Positions 42,865-51,829 of a stretch of 64,000 bases of DNA are shown piece by piece. Origin of the DNA: Cupriavidus nantongensis (GTDB taxonomy: Bacteria; Pseudomonadota; Gammaproteobacteria; Burkholderiales; Burkholderiaceae). Below the pieces are notes generated by a model. That model saw nothing but the letters and a program-made list of their open reading frames with translations. It did no database searches and had not been told where the DNA came from. Made by a program: the position numbers and the translations under genes. The DNA lies in the NCBI RefSeq assembly GCF_001598055.1, contig NZ_CP014845.1:1364001-1428000 (forward strand), given 5' to 3'. The first letter of the stretch is position 1. Every line of letters begins with the position of its first letter.

Positions 42865-44259
42865 ATGCATTCCAGCAACAACGACGGCTCGCTCAAGCGC
42901 GGGCTGAAGAACCGGCACATCCAGCTGATCGCCCTGGGTGGCGCCATCGGCACCGGACTTTTCCTGGGCATCGCCCAGACCATCAAGATGGCGGGACCGT
43001 CGGTCCTGCTGGGCTATGCCATCGCCGGCATCGTCGCCTTCTTCATCATGCGACAGCTCGGCGAGATGGTGGTGGACGAGCCCGTCGCCGGCTCGTTCAG
43101 CTACTTCGCCGACAAGTACTGCGGCCACTTCGCCGGCTTCCTGTCGGGGTGGAACTACTGGGTGCTGTATATCCTGGTGAGCATGGCCGAACTGTCCGCG
43201 GTCGGCATCTACGTGCAGTACTGGTGGCCGGAGACTCCCACCTGGGTCTCGGCGCTGGCGTTCTTCGTCATCATCAACGCGATCAACCTGGCGAGCGTGA
43301 AGTCCTTCGGCGAGATGGAATTCTGGTTCTCGATCATCAAGGTCGCGGCGATCATCGGCATGATCGGCTTCGGCGGCTACCTGCTGCTGTCCGGCAACGC
43401 CGGCCCGCAGGCCAGCGTGGCCAACCTGTGGCAGCACGGCGGCTTCTTCCCCAACGGCATGGGCGGCCTGGTGATGGCGATGGCGGTGATCATGTTCTCG
43501 TTCGGCGGCCTGGAGCTGGTGGGCATCACCGCGGCCGAGGCGGACTCCCCCGAGAAGACCATCCCCAAGGCCACCAACCAGGTGATCTACCGCATCCTGA
43601 TCTTCTACGTGGGCGCGCTGGCGGTGCTGCTGTCGCTGTACCCGTGGGAGAACGTGGTCACCGGCGGCAGCCCGTTCGTGCTGATCTTCCACGCGCTCAA
43701 CAGCAACTGGGTGGCCAACGTGCTGAACGTGGTGGTGCTGACCGCGGCGCTGTCGGTCTACAACAGCGGCGTGTACTGCAACAGCCGCATGCTGTACGGC
43801 CTGGCTAAACAAGGCAACGCCCCCAAGGCGCTGCTCAAGGTCAACCAGCGCGGCATCCCGCTGACGGCGCTGGCGTTCTCGGCGGTGGCCACCGCGGCCT
43901 GCGTGGTGATCAACTACTTCATGCCGGGCAAGGCCTTCGAGCTGCTGATGGGGCTGGTGGTGTCGGCGCTGATCATCAACTGGGCCATGATCAGCCTGAT
44001 CCACCTGAAGTTCCGCGCCGACAAGCGCAAGGCCGGCCAGGCCACGGCGTTCCAGAGCTGGGGCTATCCGCTGACCAACTACCTGTGCCTGGTGTTCCTG
44101 GCCGGCATCCTGGTGGTGATGTACCTGACCGAAGGCCTGCGCATCTCGGTGTACCTGATCCCGGTGTGGCTGGTGGTGCTCGGCGTGAGCTACCTGGTGC
44201 GCCAGAAGAAGGCCGGCGCCGCGCTGCAGGCCGGCGTGGCCGCGCAGCAGCTGCGCTGA
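42865..44259 (+). CDS. aroP: aromatic amino acid permease (AroP/PheP type)
   Basis: A 464-residue APC-superfamily transporter with about 12 hydrophobic helices. The amino-acid-permease signature is seen in LKNRHIQLIALGGAIGTGLFLG at the first helix. EPVAGSFSYFADKYCGHFAGFLSGWNYW and FSFGGLELVGITAAEADSPEKTIPKATNQV follow, and GVYCNSRMLYGLA in helix 8. These match AroP/PheP/ProY importers. The choice of aromatic substrate rests mainly on its place between hppD and tyrB. A good ribosome site (agaggaaac) precedes the start. It brings tyrosine or phenylalanine in for the pathway. Confidence 0.88.
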   Translation: MHSSNNDGSLKRGLKNRHIQLIALGGAIGTGLFLGIAQTIKMAGPSVLLGYAIAGIVAFFIMRQLGEMVVDEPVAGSFSYFADKYCGHFAGFLSGWNYWVLYILVSMAELSAVGIYVQYWWPETPTWVSALAFFVIINAINLASVKSFGEMEFWFSIIKVAAIIGMIGFGGYLLLSGNAGPQASVANLWQHGGFFPNGMGGLVMAMAVIMFSFGGLELVGITAAEADSPEKTIPKATNQVIYRILIFYVGALAVLLSLYPWENVVTGGSPFVLIFHALNSNWVANVLNVVVLTAALSVYNSGVYCNSRMLYGLAKQGNAPKALLKVNQRGIPLTALAFSAVATAACVVINYFMPGKAFELLMGLVVSALIINWAMISLIHLKFRADKRKAGQATAFQSWGYPLTNYLCLVFLAGILVVMYLTEGLRISVYLIPVWLVVLGVSYLVRQKKAGAALQAGVAAQQLR

Positions 44260-44321
44260 GCGGCCCCCAGCCAGGGTGGCGCCTGCAGGCTGCGGGCGCC
44301 ACCGGTTAAAATCCCGGGCTG

Positions 44322-44340
44322 CGCGGCGCCTTGCGCCGCG
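44322..44340 (+). other. hairpin in the leader of tyrB
   Basis: CGCGGCGC and GCGCCGCG pair perfectly around CTT. It lies between a TAAAAT -10-like element (44307-44312) and the tyrB start. No U-run follows, so it may be a leader structure or a barrier after the permease gene. Confidence 0.35.
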
Positions 44341-44373
44341 GCAGCCGCCCCCGACCCAACCCCATCGCATCCC

Positions 44374-45570
44374 ATGTTCGCACACATCGAGGCCTTTCCC
44401 GGCGATCCGATCCTCTCGCTCAACGAGGACTTCCAGCGCGACCCGCGCACCGACAAGGTCAACCTCAGCATCGGCATCTACTTCGACGACGACGGCCGCC
44501 TGCCGGTGATGCAGGCGGTGGCGCAGGCCGAGGCCGCGCTGCTGGCCGACATGGGTCCGCGCCCCTACCTGCCGATGTCGGGCCTGGCGGCCTACCGCAA
44601 CGCCGTGCAGGCGCTGGTGTTCGGCGAGGACTCGCCCGCGCGGGCCGCCGGCCGCATCGCCACGCTGCAGACGCTGGGCGGCTCGGGCGCGCTGCGAGTG
44701 GGTGCCGATTTCCTCAAGCGCTACTACCCGCAGGCGCAGGTGTGGATCAGCGACCCCAGCTGGGAAAACCACCGCGTGGTGTTCGAGCGCGCCGGCTTCA
44801 CCGTCAATACCTACCCGTACTATGACGATGCCACCGGCGGCCTGAAGTTCGACGCCATGATCGACGCGCTGCGCGCGATCCCGGCCGGCAGCATCGTGCT
44901 GCTGCACGCCTGCTGCCACAACCCGACCGGTGTCGACCTGAACCAGGACCAGTGGCGCCAGCTGATCGCGCTGCTCAAGGCCAACAAGTTGCTGCCGTTC
45001 GTCGACATGGCCTACCAGGGCTTCGGCGCCGGCCTGGAAGACGACGCCTTCGCCATCCGCGAACTGGTGGCGCAGGACGTGCCCTGCCTGGTGGCCAACT
45101 CGTTCTCGAAGAACTTCTCGCTGTATGGCGAGCGCTGCGGCGGCCTGAGCGTGTTCTGCAACACCGCGGCCGAAGCGTCGAACGTGCTGGGCCAGCTGAC
45201 CGGCGCGGTGCGCGCCAACTACAGCAACCCGCCCACGCACGGCGCGCGCGTGGTCTCGAAGGTGCTGACCACGCCCGAACTGCGCCAGCTGTGGGAACAG
45301 GAACTGGCCCAGATGTGCGGCCGCATCGCGCGCATGCGCGAGGCCATCCACCACCACCTGCGCGACCATGTCAGCGGCGAGGCGCTATCGCGCTACCTGA
45401 CCCAGCGCGGCATGTTCACCTACACCGGCCTCACCGCCGACCAGGCCGAGCGCCTGCGCGAGCAGCACGGCGTGTACCTGCTGCGCTCGGGCCGCATGTG
45501 CGTGGCCGGCCTGAACGAGCGCAATGTCGGCATCGTGGCCAAGGCCATCGGCAGCGTGCTGAAGGGCTGA
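44374..45570 (+). CDS. tyrB: aromatic amino acid aminotransferase
   Basis: A 398-residue class I aminotransferase. PLP Lys246 sits in ANSFSKNFSLYGERCGG. Other class motifs: SDPSWENHR, LHACCHNPTGVDL, and FVDMAYQGFGAGLEDDA with the PLP-contacting Asp and Tyr. Substrate-carboxylate Arg is in LRSGRMCVAGLN. It moves the amino group of tyrosine or phenylalanine to 2-oxoglutarate, giving the substrate of HppD; AspC-type activity is possible as the two are alike in sequence. It completes the lrp-hppD-permease-tyrB group. A strong terminator follows 24 bp after the stop. Confidence 0.95.
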   Translation: MFAHIEAFPGDPILSLNEDFQRDPRTDKVNLSIGIYFDDDGRLPVMQAVAQAEAALLADMGPRPYLPMSGLAAYRNAVQALVFGEDSPARAAGRIATLQTLGGSGALRVGADFLKRYYPQAQVWISDPSWENHRVVFERAGFTVNTYPYYDDATGGLKFDAMIDALRAIPAGSIVLLHACCHNPTGVDLNQDQWRQLIALLKANKLLPFVDMAYQGFGAGLEDDAFAIRELVAQDVPCLVANSFSKNFSLYGERCGGLSVFCNTAAEASNVLGQLTGAVRANYSNPPTHGARVVSKVLTTPELRQLWEQELAQMCGRIARMREAIHHHLRDHVSGEALSRYLTQRGMFTYTGLTADQAERLREQHGVYLLRSGRMCVAGLNERNVGIVAKAIGSVLKG

Positions 45571-45594
45571 GCCCGGTCCCATACGGCCTCATGG

Positions 45595-45622
45595 CGGCGC
45601 CTTCGGGCGCCGTTTTTGTTTT
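45595..45622 (+). terminator. rho-independent terminator after tyrB
   Basis: Seven-base stem CGGCGCC/GGCGCCG with a TTCG tetraloop, followed by TTTTTGTTTT. This is the cleanest terminator in the window and closes the hppD-permease-tyrB unit. Confidence 0.93.
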
Positions 45623-45809
45623 CGGGGCCACGCTTGCGGGCAGCGTAATTTCTACACGCACCGCGTGGCGTTTTTGACGCTTGCCGCGCCGCGTTGCCGT
45701 ACCGCCCACGGCGCCATGGCCGGGGCGCTGCCCGGCACTGAACTTGCAGCCTTCCGGTATTCCCGGCGCCTTCCGACGACATGCCGGGACGCCGACAGAA
45801 GGCTCGCCC

Positions 45810-46382
45810 ATGTCCGAAGACAACGTTCCGGCCCATTGCAGCACCACCGCCCCGCCAGGCGCGGCCACCCGCGCAGTCACGCTCCATGTCAACGGCAAGC
45901 CCTGCACCCTGCAGCTGGAACCGCGCTGCACGCTGCTCGACGCGCTGCGTGAAATCCTCCACCTGACCGGCGCCAAGAAAGGCTGCGACCGCGGCCAGTG
46001 CGGCGCCTGCACGGTACTGGTCGACGGCCGTCGCATCAACGCCTGCCTGACGCTCGCGGTGATGCAGGAAGGCCGCCACATCACCACCATCGAAGGCCTG
46101 GCCAGCGGCGACACCTTGCACCCGATGCAGCAGGCCTTCGTCACCCACGACGCGCTGCAGTGCGGCTTCTGCACCCCGGGCCAGATCTGCTCGGCGGTGG
46201 GCATGCTGGCCGAGGCGCAGGCCGGCCATGCCAGCGCGGTGCTGCCACTGAGCCCGCCGCCACTGCCGCTCAACGATGACGAGATCCGCGAGCGCATGAG
46301 CGGCAACCTGTGCCGCTGCGGCGCTTACCCCAATATCGTCGCCGCGGTCCGCGCCGTTTGCGGAAACGGCGACGGCAGCTAG
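45810..46382 (+). CDS. paoA: aldehyde oxidoreductase [2Fe-2S] subunit (PaoA/YagT-like)
   Basis: A 190-residue electron-transfer subunit started at ATG 45810 ([10 protein letters not shown]). Plant-type [2Fe-2S] cysteines are in [26 protein letters not shown]. The second cluster is in [10 protein letters not shown] and [12 protein letters not shown]. coli PaoA has a twin-arginine signal; none is present here, so the complex should be cytoplasmic. An insertion of Leu/Pro-rich residues ([11 protein letters not shown]) sits before the last Cys pair. First of three subunit genes, 8 bp before the next. Confidence 0.94.
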   Translation: MSEDNVPAHCSTTAPPGAATRAVTLHVNGKPCTLQLEPRCTLLDALREILHLTGAKKGCDRGQCGACTVLVDGRRINACLTLAVMQEGRHITTIEGLASGDTLHPMQQAFVTHDALQCGFCTPGQICSAVGMLAEAQAGHASAVLPLSPPPLPLNDDEIRERMSGNLCRCGAYPNIVAAVRAVCGNGDGS

Positions 46383-46390
46383 GGCCCGGT

Positions 46391-47389
46391 ATGAATCCTT
46401 TCGCCTATGAACGGCCCGGCTCGGTCGACGAGGCCATGCGCCTGGGGAGCCAGCCGGGTGCCCGCTATGTGGCGGGCGGCACCAACCTGCTGGACCTGGT
46501 CAAGGCCGGCGTGGAAGCACCGCGGCTGCTGGTCGACGTCAGCCGGTTGCCGCTGGACCAGATCACGGCGCTGCCCGATGGCGGCCTGCGACTGGGCGCG
46601 ATGGCCAGCAACACCGATGCGGCCAACCACGCGCTGGTGCGCGAACGCTATCCGCTGCTGGGGCAGGCGCTGCTGTCGGGCGCGTCCGGGCAGCTGCGCA
46701 ATATGGCCACGGTGGGCGGCAACCTGCTGCAGCGCACTCGTTGCCACTACTTCTATGACCTGGGCTTTCCGGCCTGCAACAAGCGCAAGCCCGGCTCGGG
46801 CTGCGGCGCGCGCGACGGCATCAACCGCATCCATGCCATCCTCGGCGCCAGCGAACATTGCATCGCGGTGCATCCGTCCGACATGTGCGTGGCGCTGGCC
46901 GCGCTCGAGGCCGTGATCGTGGTGCGCGCGACCACCGGCGAGCGCCGCATCCCGATCGGCGACTTCCATCGCCTGCCCGGCGATACCCCGCAGTGCGACA
47001 CCATGCTGGCGCCCGGCGAGTTGATCGTCGCCATCGACCTGCCGCCTTCGCCCTACGCCGCCCATGCGCACTACCTGAAGGTGCGCGACCGCTCCAGCTT
47101 TGCCTTCGCCCTGGTCTCGGTCGCCGCGGCGCTCGAACTCGACGGCAAGCTGGTGCACAGCGCACGGCTGGCGCTGGGCGGCGTGGCGCACAAGCCCTGG
47201 CGCGTTCCCGCAGCGGAACGCGCGCTGGCCGGCCGGCCGCTGAGCGCGCACAGCGCGGCGGACGCGGCGCGGCTGCTGCTCGACGGCGCGCACCCGTATG
47301 CGCACAACGCGTTCAAGATCGGCCTGGCTCAGAGAGCCGTCGCCCTCGCGCTGAAGGTTGCCAGCGGCCCGCCAGGAGCTTCGCCATGA
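46391..47389 (+). CDS. paoB: aldehyde oxidoreductase FAD subunit with extra [4Fe-4S] cysteines (PaoB/YagS-like)
   Basis: A 332-residue FAD subunit of the xanthine dehydrogenase family. FAD-binding [14 protein letters not shown] and [14 protein letters not shown] are present. An inserted loop carries Cys118, Cys129, Cys138 and Cys157, the set that binds an additional [4Fe-4S] cluster in E. coli PaoB and in 4-hydroxybenzoyl-CoA reductase. Its stop overlaps the next start by 4 bp (ATGA), so the two are translationally coupled. It passes electrons from the iron-sulfur subunit to an outside acceptor. Confidence 0.94.
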   Translation: MNPFAYERPGSVDEAMRLGSQPGARYVAGGTNLLDLVKAGVEAPRLLVDVSRLPLDQITALPDGGLRLGAMASNTDAANHALVRERYPLLGQALLSGASGQLRNMATVGGNLLQRTRCHYFYDLGFPACNKRKPGSGCGARDGINRIHAILGASEHCIAVHPSDMCVALAALEAVIVVRATTGERRIPIGDFHRLPGDTPQCDTMLAPGELIVAIDLPPSPYAAHAHYLKVRDRSSFAFALVSVAAALELDGKLVHSARLALGGVAHKPWRVPAAERALAGRPLSAHSAADAARLLLDGAHPYAHNAFKIGLAQRAVALALKVASGPPGASP

Positions 47390-49605
47390 GCGTGACCGGC
47401 ACCCCCCTCGACCGCGTCGACGGCATCCCTAAGGTCACCGGCAGCGCCCGCTACACCGCAGACCACACGCTGCCGGGACTGGTCCATGCGGTGATGGTGA
47501 CCAGCGCCATTGCCCGCGGCGAGATCGTCGCCATCGACACCGCCGCGTGCGAACGCATGCCGGGCGTGCGGCTGGTGCTGACGCCGTTCAACGCCCCGCA
47601 CCTGCCCAAGGGCGGCAAGGCGGCCGCGGACATCCCCACCGCCGGCCATCTCATGAGCCTGCTGCAGGACACCACGGTCCACTACAACAACCAGCCCATC
47701 GCGGTGGTGGTGGCCGATACGCTCGAGCAGGCCCGCGACGCCGCGCGCTGCCTGCCGGTGCAATACCGGCAGGGCGATGCCGTACTGGACTTCGCGCAGG
47801 CGCGCGCGCGGGCCCGCAAGCCTGACGAGGACGAATCCGCCGACAGCCGCCGCGGCGATCCCGATGCGGGCCGGCGCGGCGCCGCAGCCGTGATCGACGC
47901 GGTCTACACCACGCCGATGGAAACCCACAACCCGATGGAGCCGCACGCCACCCTCGCCGCGTGGGACGGCGAGCAGCTGACCCTGTACGACGCGACGCAA
48001 TACGTCACCGGCGTGCGCAAGGCCGTCGCGGCCGCGTTCGGCATGGCTGCCGACAAGGTGCGCGTGATCTGCCCCTACGTGGGCGGCGGCTTTGGCTGCA
48101 AGGGCTCGGTGTGGTCGCACGTGGTGCTGGCCGCGATGGCGGCGCGGCAGGTCAGCCGGCCGGTCCGGCTGGTGGTGGAACGGACCCAGATGTTCGGCCC
48201 GGTGGGCGGGCGTCCGCTGACCGAGCAGCATGTGGTCGCCGCCGCGGCGGCCGACGGCGCGCTGCAAGCCTTACGCCATGACGTGACCACATGCACTTCC
48301 ACGATCGAGGAATGGGTCGAATCCGCCGCACTCATCACGCGCCGGCTCTACGCCTGTCCCAACCTGCAGACCAGCCACCGGCTGGTCGAGCTGGACATCG
48401 GCACGCCTACCTTCATGCGCGCGCCGGGTGAAGCCACCGGCAGCTTTGCGCTGGAATGCGCGCTCGACGAACTGGCGGAGCGGCTGGGGCTCGACCCGGT
48501 TGCGCTGCGCCTGCGCAACCACGCCGACACCGATCCGGACAAGCAGCTGCCGTTCTCGAGCAAGTCGCTGCGCGAGTGCTATCGCGACGCCGCCGAGCGC
48601 TTCGGCTGGGCGCGCCGCGATCCGGCCCCACGCTCGATGCGCGCCGACGGCAAGCTGGTGGGATTGGGCATGGCCACCGCCACCTATCCCACCTACCGCT
48701 CGCCGGCCAGCGCGATGGTGCGCCTGCTGCCGGACGGCACGGCGCTGGTACGCACCGGCTCGCAGGACCTCGGCACCGGCACCTATACGGTGATGACGCA
48801 GGTCGCCGCCGATGCGCTGGGCCTGCCGCCGCAACGCGTCCGCCTTGAACTCGGCGATACGGCCTTCCCCGAGGCGCCGGTGTCGGGCGGCTCGCAATCG
48901 GTGGCCAGCGTCGCACCCGCCGTGCAGCAGGCGGCCGAGGCGGCGCGGCTGCGGCTGATCCGCCAGACCGTGGCCGATACCGCCTCGCCGCTGGCGGGCG
49001 CGCCGGTAGAGGACGTCGAGATCGTCGATGGCTGGCTGCAACGCCGCTCGCAACACCGCTCGGATGTGGCGCAGCGCGAACCGATGTCCGCGCCGATCCA
49101 GCGTGCGGGCGGGCGAGCGATCGAAGCCCGCGCCAGCACCAGGCCCGGCAAGGAGCGCCAGACGTATTCCATGCACGCCTTCGGCGCGGTCTTTGCCGAA
49201 GTCCGCGTCGACCCTGAACTGGGCGAGATCCGCGTCCACCGCGTGGTGGCCAGCTACGGCGCCGGCCGGCTGCTGAACCGCAAGACCGCGCACAGCCAGC
49301 TGATGGGCGGCATCGTCTGGGGCATCGGCATGGCATTGCACGAGAAGACCGAGCTGGACCTGGCCACCGGGCGCGTCGCCAACGCCAACCTGGCCGAGTA
49401 CCACGTGCCGGTCAATGCCGACATCGGCTCCATCGAGGTCACGGTGGTGGACGAGGACGATCGGCATATCAACGCCCTGGGCACCAAGGGCATCGGCGAG
49501 ATCGGCATCGTCGGCGTGGCCGCCGCGATTGCCAATGCCGTGTACCACGCTACCGGCCGGCGCGTGCGCGACTTGCCGATCACGCTGGACAAGCTGCTCG
49601 ACTGA
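47386..49605 (+). CDS. paoC: aldehyde oxidoreductase molybdenum subunit (PaoC/YagR-like)
   Basis: A 739-residue molybdopterin subunit (E. coli PaoC has 732). Start ATG 47386 follows ccaggagc. Cofactor-binding stretches typical of the family are visible: [21 protein letters not shown] sequence around residue 185, [15 protein letters not shown], and [20 protein letters not shown]. The catalytic Glu is about residue 705 in [12 protein letters not shown]. It oxidises aldehydes to acids, often aromatic ones. The molybdenum-insertion chaperone gene (paoD/xdhC) that normally follows is absent from the window; a porin gene follows instead. Confidence 0.94.
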   Translation: MSVTGTPLDRVDGIPKVTGSARYTADHTLPGLVHAVMVTSAIARGEIVAIDTAACERMPGVRLVLTPFNAPHLPKGGKAAADIPTAGHLMSLLQDTTVHYNNQPIAVVVADTLEQARDAARCLPVQYRQGDAVLDFAQARARARKPDEDESADSRRGDPDAGRRGAAAVIDAVYTTPMETHNPMEPHATLAAWDGEQLTLYDATQYVTGVRKAVAAAFGMAADKVRVICPYVGGGFGCKGSVWSHVVLAAMAARQVSRPVRLVVERTQMFGPVGGRPLTEQHVVAAAAADGALQALRHDVTTCTSTIEEWVESAALITRRLYACPNLQTSHRLVELDIGTPTFMRAPGEATGSFALECALDELAERLGLDPVALRLRNHADTDPDKQLPFSSKSLRECYRDAAERFGWARRDPAPRSMRADGKLVGLGMATATYPTYRSPASAMVRLLPDGTALVRTGSQDLGTGTYTVMTQVAADALGLPPQRVRLELGDTAFPEAPVSGGSQSVASVAPAVQQAAEAARLRLIRQTVADTASPLAGAPVEDVEIVDGWLQRRSQHRSDVAQREPMSAPIQRAGGRAIEARASTRPGKERQTYSMHAFGAVFAEVRVDPELGEIRVHRVVASYGAGRLLNRKTAHSQLMGGIVWGIGMALHEKTELDLATGRVANANLAEYHVPVNADIGSIEVTVVDEDDRHINALGTKGIGEIGIVGVAAAIANAVYHATGRRVRDLPITLDKLLD

Positions 49606-49738
49606 ACGCCCTCCCGTCACCAGGCAGAATCTGCAGGCGCCGCGGTGGCTGCACCATGGTTGCGCCGGCCGCGATCCGGTGGAAAGATGTCGTCCACGGG
49701 CCCCGCGCCCCCAATCTGGCTGCCCGCCATGCGGGCAT

Positions 49739-49743
49739 GGAGG
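49739..49743 (+). promoter_or_regulatory. ribosome site that selects a GTG start for the MipA gene
   Basis: GGAGG stands 5 bp before GTG 49749. The ATG at 49737 overlaps this sequence and has no site of its own, so the GTG is preferred. Confidence 0.65.
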
Positions 49744-49748
49744 CTGCC

Positions 49749-50609
49749 GTGACCGAGCGAATTCCACCGCGTACTTCCTCGTGCATCGCCCTGCTGCTGG
49801 CCACCGGCGCGCTGCTGACCGCGGGCCCGGCCAGCGCCCAGACGCCGGCACCGCTGGCCGAATGGCAGTTCTCCGCCGGCATCCCGCTGCAGAAGCTGTT
49901 CCAGGACGACATCCCCGACTGGCAGGTCCGGCTTGGCGCCGCCGCGATGCTGCGGCCGCGCTACGACGGCTCGTCCGAGTACATCGTGATCGGCGGCCCC
50001 AGCATCGATATCCGCTACCGCGACCTTGCCTTTGCGTCGATCGGCGAAGGGCTGGGCGTGAACCTGCTGCGCGGCAGGAACTGGCGCGCCGGCATCGCCC
50101 TGACCTACAACCTGGGCCGGCGCGGCCAGGAAGATTCGCCGCACCTGGACGGCATGGGCAATATCAACCCGGCGCCGGAAGGCAAGCTGTTCGCCGAATA
50201 CGCAATCTCGAAAGCATTCCCGCTGGTGCTGCGCATCGACGCGCGCCGCAGCCTGGGCGGCAGCGACGGCTGGGTCGGCGATATCGGCGCCTATATGCCG
50301 CTGCCCGGCAGCTCGGAGCGATTCTTCTGGTTCGCCGGCCCCACCGTCACGCTGGCCGACTCGCGCTACATGAACGCCTGGTACGGCGTCAGCGCCGCGC
50401 AGGCGCGCGCTGGCAGGCCGCAGTACCACGCGCGCGGCGGCATCAAGTCATACGGCTTCGGCGTGACCTCGGTGTGGTACTTCGCCAAACACTGGTTTGC
50501 CAGCTCTGACGTGGCCGTGTCGCAACTCGCCGGCGATGCGGCCGACAGCCCGATCACGCGCAAGCGCACCAACGCGGTGTTCGACCTGTCGGTCAACTAT
50601 GAATTCTGA
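49749..50609 (+). CDS. MipA/OmpV family outer membrane protein
   Basis: A 286-residue protein started at GTG 49749; a Sec signal ends at GPASAQT. The mature part is beta-strand-rich and follows the MipA/OmpV pattern: LGAAAMLRPRYDGSSEYIVIGGPSIDIRYRD, GIALTYNLGRRGQED, FAEYAISKAFPLVLRIDARRSLGG, and a terminal aromatic residue (NYEF) suited to barrel insertion. Members scaffold murein-processing enzymes or act as porins. It lies 143 bp after paoC on the same strand and may share its transcript, perhaps for substrate entry; that link is inferred. Confidence 0.88.
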   Translation: MTERIPPRTSSCIALLLATGALLTAGPASAQTPAPLAEWQFSAGIPLQKLFQDDIPDWQVRLGAAAMLRPRYDGSSEYIVIGGPSIDIRYRDLAFASIGEGLGVNLLRGRNWRAGIALTYNLGRRGQEDSPHLDGMGNINPAPEGKLFAEYAISKAFPLVLRIDARRSLGGSDGWVGDIGAYMPLPGSSERFFWFAGPTVTLADSRYMNAWYGVSAAQARAGRPQYHARGGIKSYGFGVTSVWYFAKHWFASSDVAVSQLAGDAADSPITRKRTNAVFDLSVNYEF

Positions 50610-50770
50610 CGATCATCACTGCCAGCCTGGTTCGGCTATCGCACATTGGATGGCCCGCATCCCTGATTCAGCCGCCCCCAGTGCGGCACCGCACAGACTG
50701 CGTCCCGCATAATTGGCCGGCCGGAGCTCCGGCCGCAGGCCCCGCCAGGGGATTGCCAAGCATGCCAAAG

Positions 50771-50776
50771 AAGGAG
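50771..50776 (+). promoter_or_regulatory. ribosome site that selects a TTG start
   Basis: AAGGAG stands 6 bp before TTG 50783. No ATG lies in frame between this site and the signal peptide, so the Bug protein most likely begins with TTG. Confidence 0.7.
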
Positions 50777-50782
50777 ACGTAG

Positions 50783-51784
50783 TTGAAGTCCAGCATCAAG
50801 CATCGCGTCGCGCGCAGCGCGCGTTCCATCGCCATCGCCGTTGCCGGCGTGGCCGCCATCCACACCGCCCCCACTGCCCTTGCCGCCGACGCGTGGCCGG
50901 CCAAGCCGATCAAGGTGATCGTGCCCTATACCCCGGGCGGCTCCACCGACACGGTCTCGCGGGTCGTGTTCGAGCAGGTCTCGCAACGGCTGGGCCAGCC
51001 CATCATCATCGAAAACAAGCCCGGTGCCAACAGCACGCTGGGCGTCGGCGTGGCTGCGCGCTCGGCGCCGGACGGCTACACCTTTGTCTCGGTGCTGGCG
51101 GCCTACAGCGCCAATATGTCGCTGTATTCCAAGCTCAGCTACAAGCCCGCGGACCTGGTGCCGGTGGCGGAAATGGCCGAGCTGCCGCTGTTCCTGTTCG
51201 CCAGCAAGAAGCTGCCGGTGAAGACCGTGGCCGAGCTGGTCGACTACGGCAAGAAGCATCCCGACACGCTGACCTTCGGCTCCAGCGGCGTCGGCAGTTC
51301 CGCGCACCTGACCGGCGAACGCCTGGCGATGGAATCGAAGCTCAAGCTCACCCACGTGCCCTACAACGGCAGCGCGCCGATCCTGCCGGCACTGGTGTCG
51401 GGCGAGGTCTCGGTGGCGTTCGACCCGCTGCTGGTGCCGATGCCGCACGTCAAGTCCGGCAAGATCAACGTGCTGGCCGTGGCCTCGGCCAAGCGCTGGC
51501 CGGGCGAGCCCAACATCCCGACCATGGAAGAAGCCGGCTTCCCCGGCTTCGTCATGAGCTCGTGGACCGGCCTGCTGGCGCCGGCCGGCACGCCGCAGCC
51601 GATCGTCGCGCGCATGGCCCGGGAAATCGCCGCGGCCACGCGCAGCCCGGAAGTCACGAAGAAGCTGACCGACCTGGGCTTTGTGCCGGTGGGCGGTACG
51701 CCCGAGGAGTTCCGCAAGCTGATCGAGCGCGACACCAGGCGCTACGCGGAGATCGTCAAGGCGGGCAAGATCACGCTCGACTAA
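50783..51784 (+). CDS. Bug-family periplasmic binding protein (TctC-like)
   Basis: A 333-residue extracytoplasmic solute receptor started at TTG 50783. The Sec signal ends at ALAADAW. The Bug family opening is clear: WPAKPIKVIVPYTPGGSTDTVSR, QPIIIENKPGANSTLG, then HVPYNGSAPILPALVSGEVSVAFDP. Such proteins bind small carboxylates or amides and usually feed a TctAB transporter, but no tctA or tctB is nearby, as is common for orphan Bug proteins in Cupriavidus. The ligand is unknown. Confidence 0.93.
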   Translation: MKSSIKHRVARSARSIAIAVAGVAAIHTAPTALAADAWPAKPIKVIVPYTPGGSTDTVSRVVFEQVSQRLGQPIIIENKPGANSTLGVGVAARSAPDGYTFVSVLAAYSANMSLYSKLSYKPADLVPVAEMAELPLFLFASKKLPVKTVAELVDYGKKHPDTLTFGSSGVGSSAHLTGERLAMESKLKLTHVPYNGSAPILPALVSGEVSVAFDPLLVPMPHVKSGKINVLAVASAKRWPGEPNIPTMEEAGFPGFVMSSWTGLLAPAGTPQPIVARMAREIAAATRSPEVTKKLTDLGFVPVGGTPEEFRKLIERDTRRYAEIVKAGKITLD

Positions 51785-51791
51785 GGCCTCG

Positions 51792-51817
51792 GGCTGGCGG
51801 CACCGGCGCCGCCAGCC
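51792..51817. terminator. bidirectional hairpin between convergent genes
   Basis: GGCTGGCGGC and GCCGCCAGCC form a perfect 10-bp stem with a 6-nt loop. It lies between the stops of the Bug gene and the TonB receptor gene. There is no U-run, so termination may need Rho or rely on the stem alone. Confidence 0.55.
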
Positions 51818-51829
51818 ACGCCGCAGCGC

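Noticed and set aside
42415..45369. A 984-codon antisense frame across hppD, the permease and tyrB
   Set aside because: It crosses three well-recognised genes and their intergenic gaps and reads as low-complexity His/Arg/Gln/Ala sequence.
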